A stretch of 64,000 nucleotides of DNA from Paguma larvata (taxonomy: Eukaryota > Chordata > Mammalia > Carnivora > Viverridae). The position numbers and the translations under genes are program-made. A model generated the notes under the pieces. The model ran no database searches. It saw only the letters and a program-made list of their open reading frames with translations, and was not told the DNA's origin. The DNA lies in NCBI GenBank assembly GCA_030068075.1, contig CM057830.1, positions 26,940,247 through 27,004,246 of the forward strand. The letters run 5' to 3'. Numbering within the stretch: the stretch's first letter is position 1; each line of letters starts with the position of its first letter. Positions 56,226 through 64,000 of the stretch are shown in pieces.

Positions 56226-56405
56226 GGAGAGACGGGGAGGGGGAGAGACGGGGAGGGGGAGAGACGGGGAGGGGGAGAGACGGGGAGGGGGAGAGACGGG
56301 GAGGGGGAGAGACGGGGAGGGGGAGAGACGGGGAGGGGGAGAGACGGGGAGGGGGAGAGACGGGGAGGGGGAGAGACGGGGAGGGGGAGAGACGGGGAGG
56401 GGGAC
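56226..56405 (+). repeat. 16-bp GC-rich minisatellite, 11 perfect copies
   Basis: The unit AGAGACGGGGAGGGGG repeats exactly, with GACGGGG at 56231 and then every 16 bases to 56391. Because 16 is not divisible by three, all frames stay open, giving six overlapping 93-115 codon frames (Gly/Arg/Glu or Pro/Ser/Leu) that are not genes. It has high G-quadruplex potential on the plus strand. Each unit contains one CpG. Confidence 0.97.
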
Positions 56406-59400
56406 AAAAGGGCCAGAGGGCAAAAGGCCAAAGGCCAAGACTCATACTTTAGTTAAGAAAAAAAGTGGGGGGACAGAAAGAGGGCAAGACAAAGGACTCA
56501 AGAAAACAAAATCAGAGATGAAAGAAGAGAAATAACATACACCACAGAAATACAAAAGACTCTAAGAGATTATTTTGGAAACATGATATGCCAACAATTT
56601 AGACGACCTAGAAAAAAATGGATGCATTCCTAGAAACACAACCTCCCAAAACTGAATTAGGAAAAAAGAGGAATTTAAAACAGACTAATTACCAGCAATA
56701 AAACTGAATCAGTAATTAATCTCCCAACAAACCAAAGTCCAAGATCAGAAGCTTCATAAGAATTTTACCAAACATTTAAAGAGGAATTAATATGTATTGT
56801 TCTCAAACTTTTCCAAAAAATAGAAGAGGAAGGACAGCTTCCAATTCACTCTATGTAGACATCATTACCCTGGTATCAAAACAGGATGAACATACTAGAG
56901 AGGCAGAGAGGGAGGGAAGGGAGGCCAGAGGGCCAGAGGGCAAAAGGATAAGACTCATAGTTAAGAAAAAGAGGGGGACAGAAAGAGGGAGAGACAAAGG
57001 ACTCAAGTAAACAAAATGAGAGATTAAAGTAGAGAAATAACATACACCACAGAAATCCATAACCTCCAGAAACTCAATCAGGAAGAAATAGAAATTTAAA
57101 CAGATTACCAGCAGCAAAATTCAATCAGTAATTAAACTCCCAACAAACCAAAGTCCAGGATCAGAGGCTTCATAGGAGAATTCTACCAAACACTTAAAGA
57201 GAAATTAATATGTATTGTTCTAGAACTATTCTAAAAAATAGAAGAGGAAGGAAAGCTTCCAAATTCATTCTCTATAGAGATCATTACATTGGTATCAAAA
57301 CAAGATGAAGACACTAGAGTGAGAGAGGTAGGCAGAGAGAGGGAGAAGACACACTACAATCTGTTATCTGTGACAAACATAGACAGAAGTTCTCAACAAA
57401 ACATTAGCAAACCGAATCCAACAATACATTAAAAAAACCATTCGCCATGATCAAGTGGGTTTTTTTCCTGGGCTACAAGGGCGGTTTAATACTTGCAAAT
57501 CAGTCAAAGGGATGCATCCTGTCAATAAAAGAAAGGATAAAAACCTTATGATCACTTCAACGGATTCAGAAAAAGCATTTGACAAGTACAACATTCATTA
57601 ATGATAAAAAACAAAACAAAACAAAACACAAAAAGTCAACAAAGTAAGCCTAGAGGGAAGATACTTCAACATAATTAAGACCGTCTGGGAAAAATCCACA
57701 GCTAACTTCATGGTGAATGGTGAAATACTGAATGCTCTTCCCCTAGGATCAGCAATAAGAATGTCCACTTTCACTACTTTTATTGAACATACTACTGAAA
57801 GTCCTAGCCACAGCAATCAGAAAGCAAAATGAAATAAAAAGCATCCAAATAGATAGGGAAGAAGTCAAACTTTCACTATTTGCAGATGACAAGACATTAT
57901 GTACAGAGAAAAAAAAATACAAAACTAAAGACTACCAAAAAACTACTCCAACTACTAGAACTGATCAGTCAATTCAGTAACGTCACTGACTACAAATTCA
58001 ATGTACATAAATCTGTTGCATTTCTCCTCACTAATAATGAAGGAGCAGAAAGGGAAATTAATGTAACATTCCATTTTTTATTTTTGTACCAAAAAGAATC
58101 AAGTACCTCGGAAAAAAACCTAACCAAGGAGGGGAAACACCTGTACTCTTAGAACTATAAAACACTGATGAAAGCAATAGAAGATGATACAAAGGGAATG
58201 TTATTTCATTCTCAAGGACTGGCAGAACATTGTTATAATGTCTATACTACGCAAAGCCATCTACAAACTTCTGGCAATCCTTATCAAAACAACAACAGTA
58301 CTTGTCACAGAACTCTACCAGAACAAATAATCCTCAAATTTATATGGAAACACAGAAGCCCCCTAGTTACCAAAGCAATCCTAAACAGAACACAACTACA
58401 GGCATCACAATCCAGATTTCAAATTCTACTACAAAGCTCCAGTCATCAAGAGAGTATGGTACTGGCAGAAAAAAAGAGATCAATAGACAAGAACACAAAA
58501 CCCATATATAAACACACAATTATATGCTCCATTAATCTTTGACAATGTAGCAAAAAGTATGCAATGGGAAAAATATGGCATCTTCAACAAATGGTGCTGG
58601 GAAACCTGGACAGCAACATACAGAAGAATCAAAATAGACTACTTTCTTACACCAGACACAAAAATAAATTCAAACGGGATGAAAGACCTAAATGTGACAC
58701 CTGTAACCATAAAATTCCTCCAAAAGAGCACAGGCAGTAAGGTCTCTGACATCAGCTGCGGCAATATTTTTCTAGCTATGCCTGATAAGGCAAGAGAAAC
58801 AAAAGCAAAGCTAAACTATTGAGGCTACCTCAAAATATCAAGCTTCTGCACAGTGAAGGAAACAATCAACACAACTATAAGATAAGCTTCAGAATGGGAA
58901 AAGCTATCTGCAAATGACATATCCAATAAAGGGTTATTATTCAAAATATATAAAGAACTTCTGTAACCTAACACTAAAAATATAATAATTCAATTAAAAT
59001 TAAACTGAAGACACAGACATTTCTCCAATACAGACATACAGATGACTAACATGAAAAGATGTCCAACATCACTCACCATCAAGGGAAAGAAAAATCAAAA
59101 CCACACCTATCAGAATGTCTAAAATAAGTAGTGCTGGAAAAGATGCAGAGGAAAAATGAACATTTGTGCACTATGGGGCAGGGGGGAGTCAAATGGATGC
59201 AGTCGCTGTGGAAAACATTATGGCTGGTGCTCAAAAAATTACAAATAGAAGAACATATGATCCCTTACTTATAATACTAGCTATTTACCCAAAGAATACC
59301 AAAACATTAATTCAACAAGATATATGTACCCCTTTGTTTATTGCAGCATTGTCTGCAGTAGCCAACTTATGGAAGCAGCCCAAGTGCTCATCAATAGATG

Positions 59401-59579
59401 AATCAATAAAGAAGATGTGGTGCATATATACAACGGAATACTCAACCATCAAAGGAAGGAAATCTTGCCATTTGCTACAACAGGGATGACATAGAGAATA
59501 TAATTCTAACTGATCAAGTCATTCAGAGAAAGACAAATATCATAGGATTTCACTCACATAGAATTTAAGAAACAAATCA

Positions 59580-59638
59580 ACAGGAAAGAAGAAAGGAAGG
59601 AAGGAAAGAAAGAAACGAAACAAAAGAAAGAAAGAAAG
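59580..59638 (+). repeat. Purine tract (GAAA)n/(GGAA)n in L1 3' UTR
   Basis: A run of GAAGGAAGGAAAGAAAG-type units, typical of the polypurine region of L1 3' UTRs but extended here. Confidence 0.85.
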
Positions 59639-59874
59639 ACCACTCAAGAACTCTTAACTATGGAGAACTGATGGTTCCCAGAGAGGAGGTGGGTGAGAAA
59701 TGGGTGAAATAGGTGAAGGGAATCAAGAGTGCACTCATCATGATGAGCCCTGAGTAATGTACAAAATGGTTGATTCACTCTATTCTACACGTGAAACTAA
59801 TATAACACTGTATGTTAACTAGACTGGAACTAAAAAATTTTCAAGAGAGACAAGTGACACAGCCATGTATGTAT

Positions 59875-60240
59875 TTTACAAAGAAACACCCAGTGGAAGT
59901 AGGATGTAAAGAGGGCAGGAAGAGAAAAAGAATGCTCAATGCAAACTTTGATTAAGGTGGAATTTTTTTTTTTTTTTTTTTTAAGGAGGGGAGAGGAAGC
60001 CATCCAAGAAATACCAGAAAAAAATAAGCTAAAAGTCTTTAGGAAGTTCCTCAGAATTCAAACAGTCCAAGACAAAGAGAGGATTCCTTGGTATCTTGAA
60101 TGGACATTTGTGTAACTCATGTCACTGTTTAACCAACTACAGAAAATACATGAAGGCAGATAGAGGAGGCTGAGTAGGTAAGTACTATTTATAAAGTACA
60201 GGGTTTTTGATGTATGAGATCATGCAATTATTAATATTCA
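59875..60240. other. No gene recognised; T20 tract
   Basis: A run of about 20 T lies at 59960-59981. Otherwise unique. Confidence 0.4.
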
Positions 60241-60246
60241 GTTGGA

Positions 60247-60437
60247 GGGACACCAGGGTGACTCCATTCGTTAAGAGTCTGACTCTTGATTTCAGCTCAG
60301 GTCATGATATCACAGTTTTGAGATTGAGCCCCAGGATTGGCTTCATGCTAGGTGTGGAGCCTGCTTCAAAATCTTTCTCTCTCTCCCTCTGTCCCTCCCC
60401 ACTGAGGCATGTACTCTCTCTCTCTCTCAAAAAATAT
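60247..60437 (+). mobile_element. CAN-SINE, old copy
   Basis: The head GGGACACCAGGGTGACTCC, the core GATTTCAGCTCAGGTCATGA, a CT-rich block with (TC)n and a short CAAAAAATA tail are present. Confidence 0.88.
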
Positions 60438-60439
60438 GC

Positions 60440-60735
60440 AGTGAGTTATTACAATTCTGGAGCTTATGAGACAAGAAGTAAATAAAAAATGAATTTCTAG
60501 AAATGAAGATCATCAACATAGAATTGGTAACTTAAACCCAAATGAATGATAAAGACTACTCTAAGAATGGTGATTAAAATAGAACCTTGAAAAATACCTG
60601 CATTTAAAGGTAAGACAAAGGAATTGTTAAGATCTAAGGTAAAATGAGAAGCACCAACAAGAGAGAAGAAGACCAAGACAAAGTGGTATTTCATCAGGAA
60701 TCTAGAGAGGAAAGATTTTCAAAAAGCATTGTGTA
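60440..60735. other. No gene recognised
   Basis: Unique sequence. One 65-codon minus-strand frame has no domain. Confidence 0.4.
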
Positions 60736-60739
60736 GGTA

Positions 60740-61190
60740 ACATGATGATTTTTGCCAGCCAGCATGCCTATTTCTCTCCTTCTGGAAAAGAGCACACAAT
60801 TTCTTCTGGATACATACCTCTAGCTTCTGGGTATACACCTGATTTGCTCAGGTCTATTTGAGAAATCTAGTCCTCCTAATCAAAGTTATTGATTCATGAA
60901 TGATCATGTGACACAATCAAAGCCAATGATAATATTCTAAGGGTTTATGTGATAACTCTCCAACATGGTCAACTGCTGTGATTTTTGTAATGATAAACAG
61001 AAACCATGCCATCTCTGGGATCTGTCAGATGGAGCCTGAAAAGGAAGGAAGCGGGGCAAAGAGACACTAGTGCCCTACTCTGATGCTACTGCTGCTTTTA
61101 TTGTAGGGATGACAATGAATTCTACTTTTGTTTCCATCAGTCTGAATTTGAGTTCTTTTTCTTTTTGGTCACATTAAAAGGAAGGGTTGT
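60740..61190 (+). mobile_element. Possible old LTR-like repeat relic
   Basis: GAATGATCATGTGACACAATC, AAAGCCAATGATAATATTC, then AAACCATGCCATCTC and a late block TGAATTTGAGTTCTTTTTC. The order resembles an old mammalian repeat with an LTR-like polyadenylation end. Family not assigned, and the match is weak. Confidence 0.35.
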
Positions 61191-61228
61191 ACAGCATACA
61201 AAGGGCTGCTAAGAAGTGTCACTTTCAG

Positions 61229-61453
61229 GGGCGCCTGGGTGGCTCAGTCGGTTGGGCGGTCGACTTCAGCTCAGGTCATGATCTCACAGTCTGTGAGTTC
61301 GAGCCCCGCGTCGGGCTCTGTGCTGGCAGCTCAGAGCCTGGAGCCTGCTTCCGATTCTGTGTCTCCCTCTCTCTCTGCCCCTCCCCCACTCATGCTCTGT
61401 CTCTCTGTGTCTCAAAAATAAATAAACATTAAAAAAATGTTTAAAAAAAAAAA
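61229..61453 (+). mobile_element. CAN-SINE, least diverged copy in the window
   Basis: The head GGGGCGCCTGGGTGGCTCAG appears intact, as do the A box (TGGCTCAGTCGGTTGGG), the B box (GAGTTCGAGCCCCGCG), the CT-rich block and a long A tail. The flanks 61212-61228 and 61454-61470 are identical over 17 bp (AAGAAGTGTCACTTTCA). A low number of CpG losses also suggests a recent insertion. Confidence 0.97.
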
Positions 61454-61474
61454 AAGAAGTGTCACTTTCAAAGG

Positions 61475-62080
61475 AAGCGTTCTCAAGTATATAAAAAATG
61501 TTCAAGAGGGGCAAATACAAAAAGGAGAAGAGATACAGAAATATTTAGTAACAAAGCCAATTGTACATTTGGGCAGAGATTCTTATTGATGCTTATGAAT
61601 GAACGAGAAGTGAATTGCATGATGCCCAAATATATTGTTCTACCAAAAAAAGCTATGAAAGGAGATAACTCAAGTTCTATGAGGATGTTGGAAAAAGTGA
61701 TATTCAAAGTTTATCTCCAGGAATTGAGAGTCTCAATCTCAGAACTCTAGCCTCCTTCTAACAAAGGTCCCATAAGTTGTTAAGTTTATGTGTAGTACTT
61801 AACTATAAACTTCAATATTAAGTATTGGTATAAACATGATCATTCCTATCTTGGGTTAACAAGATCTTTTCTACAACTGGAAATATTCATTTTAAACACT
61901 CATAATACTTTAAGTTTTCCTATTATTTTCAGTTGTTATTTACCTATCTGATTTTTTTTATTTCAAACAGTGACATTTTAGCACAACAGTATAAATGAGG
62001 AGATGTGTTAATAAATACAATATACAGCACAGATCCTTCCTTGACACTGTCAATGATGAATAGTATTATGTACTCTAAGA
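61475..62080. other. No gene recognised
   Basis: AT-rich unique sequence. The 74-codon minus-strand frame at 61483-61707 has no domain. Confidence 0.4.
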
Positions 62081-62084
62081 TGTT

Positions 62085-62165
62085 GCCAGTAATTAACAGG
62101 TTATTATACCACATACCTGAAACTAAAGTATCATCATGTATCGACTGTACTTCAATTAAAACATA
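62085..62165 (+). mobile_element. L1 3' terminal fragment
   Basis: TTATACCACATACCTGAAAC, then TAAAGTATCATCATGTATCG and ACTGTACTTCAATTAAAAC: a short L1 3' terminus. Confidence 0.65.
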
Positions 62166-62169
62166 ATTA

Positions 62170-62545
62170 ACAGGTTATGATTAAAGAAGTAAAGAGGAAA
62201 GATTACATATACAAATCATAATATAGTGACAAAGGCTGGTATCTCTTTTAGCTTAAATAGAATCTATAAATTATGCGTATTTTTCCTGTGGCAATAAAAG
62301 TAGTATATTCATTCAAATTTAAATACTGTTGTACTTTATTAAGAGTTAAGTTTTCAAGAATCTTATTTCTGGTCACATGGAACAAGCTCCTACTTTAATA
62401 GTTTAAGTACCTCATTTGTCCTTATTTCAGCCAGGTGGAATCTGGTATCCAAACAGAAAGGCTTTGAAAGAAGGCATACTAGGGAATAAGACAAGTATCC
62501 CACCAAATTCATGCACTTCATTACATTTTATCATGAACTAGAGGG
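62170..62545. other. No gene recognised
   Basis: AT-rich unique sequence. Confidence 0.4.
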
Positions 62546-62549
62546 AAGC

Positions 62550-63305
62550 GTTACCAGATATTATCACATATTGCAAAGCTATTGTAGTCAAAACAGCATG
62601 GTACCAGCAAAAAGACAAAACATATAGGCCAGTGCAAAAGAGATCTCAGAAATAAAGGCACACATTTATGGTCAACTTATCTTTGATAAAGGTGTCAAGA
62701 ACACACAACAGGAAACAGATGGTCTCTTCAACAAATGGCCTTGAGAAAGTGGGTAACTCCAAGTAAAACAATGAATTTGGATAGGTTTCTTATATCCTAC
62801 ACAATCACCTCAAGGAAGATTAAAGACTTGAACCTAAGAGTGGATACTGTAAAATTCTTAAAAGGAAGCATTACATTTAAATGTTATTAGTGTTGGCAAT
62901 AGTTCCATGGATAGGACACTAAAAGCACTAAGTAACAAGGCCAAAAACAACCAAGTGAGACCACATCAAGTTAAACACTTGGGCAAAGCAAAGGAAGCAC
63001 TCAACTAAATTCAAATGCAACCTCTGGAAGGGGAGAAATTATTTGCAAACCATGGGTCTTAAAAAGGATTCATCTCTAAGATATTTAAGGAACTCCTACA
63101 CCTCAACAGTGGAAAAAAGTCTATCAGACTATCAGTCTATCACACTATTGTCTGATTTAAAAATGGTCCAAGGAGTTAGACATTCATCCAAAGGAGACAC
63201 TCCATGACCTACGAGTAAATGATCAACGTACCTAATCATCAGGAAATCCAAACCAAAACTACAATGAGGCATCACCTCACATAAGTCAGGTTAGAACTCA
63301 TATAA
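62550..63305 (+). mobile_element. Old L1 ORF2 fragment, truncated at both ends
   Basis: ATATTGCAAAGCTATTGTAG, TCAAAACAGCATGGTACCAG, TTTATGGTCAACTTATCTTT, TCTTCAACAAATGGCC and ATTAAAGACTTGAACCTAAG run in L1 ORF2 3'-half order up to AATGAGGCATCACCTCAC. No frame over 60 codons is open. Small rearrangements are visible, for instance the extra CTATCAGACTATCAGTC near 63120. Confidence 0.8.
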
Positions 63306-63309
63306 TACA

Positions 63310-64000
63310 GCAATGTTTATACTTCTATTCATTTGCCCTTATTGTGAGTAAAGTACTTAAAAAGTTCTTCCACCTTCTCTTCCAGATAACTTCTCCTCCT
63401 CAAAGTCCATTTAACCTTCAACTAATGAGTTCCTATTTTGACTAGCATATTTCCATCCAAGAATTTCAAATGGTTCATTTAATAACATGTTTTTCTGTTT
63501 CACATTATCATCATCTTTCATCTCTTTGAGGAAATTATCAAGTTATTTTACTTTCTATTTTGTCAACTAAGTATGTTTGTCTAGCCTAAGACAGTCCTTT
63601 TGGTCTTTTATAATCCTTGTACTCCTCATGTATCTTCTTTTCTCAATAGGAGGATATTCCTATTTTTATCTAAACCTTGGTGATAATTTATACTCAGTAA
63701 TTCTCAAGTTATTCTCAAGTTTGTATCCCTGTGGCTGAGTTTATGGAGTAGGTAGAAAAATGTATCTTATGACATACCTCTGGAGGTATAATCTGGGCTC
63801 CAACAGTTTCCTTCCATCACTTTTCACCGGTGATACTGTTTTGTTTTGGGGGATCTGCCTCTAACCTTTCCTCTATAGGGCCTTATGTGCACCATTGTCT
63901 ATGGGAATAGAGATGTCTGGGGAGCTGGCTAGCATGCCTTCTTTTATTATCTACTCCTCCTATAAACACAATCAAGAGCTACTTTGAATCTATGAACAGT
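63310..64000. other. No gene recognised
   Basis: AT-rich sequence to the window end. It contains a direct repeat of TTCTCAAGTT near 63700-63720. No frame or repeat family recognised. Confidence 0.4.

Larger units (their letters stand above)
55776..57355 (+). repeat. Three tandem imperfect copies of an L1 ORF2 segment
   Basis: Copy 1 starts near 55776, copy 2 near 56432 and copy 3 near 56949 (offsets about 656 and 517). Each begins AGACTCA...GTTAA followed by a purine-rich stretch and GACAAAGGACTC. Each includes the ORF2 text AGAGAAATAACATACA(T/C)CAC and ATCAGAGGCTTCATAGGAG-like blocks. Each ends with CACTAGA or ACTAGAG plus a GA-rich tract. Copy 1 lacks about 110 bp near its end, and copy 3 lacks about 90 bp in its middle. 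Ordinary L1 ORF2 has this segment once. Confidence 0.88.
54760..58960 (+). pseudogene. Broken L1 ORF2 (endonuclease-reverse transcriptase)
   Basis: ORF2p nicks DNA and copies L1 RNA at the nick. The endonuclease start is visible at 54770-54868 (VITLNINGISAPIK) and continues at 54925-55269. The linker is at 55325-55570 (ending NLWDAAKAVLREKFMAI). The RT active site Phe-Ala-Asp-Asp is intact at 57879-57890 within the frame 57783-57980. C-terminal parts are at 58168-58542 and 58559-58822. Many frameshifts separate them. The stretch between linker and RT palm is present in triplicate. Confidence 0.88.
52757..59870 (+). mobile_element. Nearly full-span but heavily disrupted LINE-1
   Basis: The element starts with an L1 5' signature (GATGACAGAGTAGGAGGAAG, CATCTCATCCCACG). 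It then runs through ORF1 (to about 54400), a spacer, ORF2 (about 54760-58960) and the 3' UTR, ending after TATAACACTGTATGTTAACT. Within it lie a poly-G tract (53529-53610) and three SINEs at one target (53674-54290). An ORF2 segment is present three times (55776-57355), with a 16-bp minisatellite in the first copy. A GAAA/GGAA purine tract lies in the 3' UTR (59580-59638). No ORF survives, so it cannot move on its own. Confidence 0.9.

Noticed and set aside
56138..56535. Six overlapping 93-115 codon frames rich in Gly/Arg/Glu or Pro/Ser/Leu
   Set aside because: A perfect 16-bp repeat keeps several frames open on both strands. There is no coding context, and the locus lies in a dead L1.
57879..57890. 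Active reverse transcriptase suggested by an intact FADD motif
   Set aside because: The motif survives but the surrounding ORF2 has many frameshifts and stops and a three-fold duplication, so no functional protein is encoded.
61229..61320. Functional tRNA gene (A and B boxes present)
   Set aside because: The tRNA-like part is the SINE head. The body continues into the CT-rich SINE region and A tail with a TSD, and the cloverleaf is degraded.

Overview
This window looks like nuclear DNA of a carnivore, most likely a cat (Felidae). The main evidence is about 25 copies of the carnivore tRNA-derived SINE (CAN-SINE/SINEC type). Each has a tRNA-like head, a CT-rich middle and an AAATAAA-type tail. 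LINE-1 3' ends with the terminal motif GAGCACTGGGTGTTGTATGG also occur, which I associate with felid L1. The sequence is AT-rich. I recognise no functional protein-coding gene, no exon series and no functional RNA gene. Most open frames are repeat shadows: SINE CT-tracts read as Ser/Leu peptides, AC microsatellites read as Thr-His or Val-Cys, and fragments of L1 or L2. I read the window as an intergenic 'gene desert' or the inside of a very large intron.

Layout. 1-1.3 kb: antisense old L1 with one SINE nested inside another. 2.7-10 kb: scattered SINEs, a MIR, and a felid-type L1 3' end (8.5-9.3 kb). 10.4-11.9 kb: a probable LTR-retroelement remnant split by a SINE. 12-24 kb: mostly unique sequence with MER5-like, LTR, MER2/Tigger, old L1, L2 and MIR relics and a few SINEs. 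24.7-27.9 kb: two L1 fragments, one with two SINEs inside. 28-45 kb: mostly unique sequence with L2, MER5, hAT and L1 relics and long AC microsatellites. 45.86-48.15 kb: a composite minisatellite of 14-bp units interleaved with 11 copies of an L1 3' terminus. 48.3-49.5 kb: an L1 3' part. 50-52.7 kb: relics. 52.76-59.87 kb: a nearly complete but badly broken L1. It carries a poly-G tract in ORF1, three SINEs stacked at one target, a three-fold internal duplication of an ORF2 segment, and a perfect 16-bp GC-rich minisatellite. 60-64 kb: SINEs, an LTR-like relic and an L1 ORF2 fragment.

The most unusual items are the composite minisatellite and its higher-order A-B arrangement, the internally triplicated L1, and a 116-bp segment present twice in opposite orientation about 23 kb apart with no difference that I can see. 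All repeat family names come from memory of the family consensus sequences. Boundaries are approximate unless a target-site duplication (TSD) is given.
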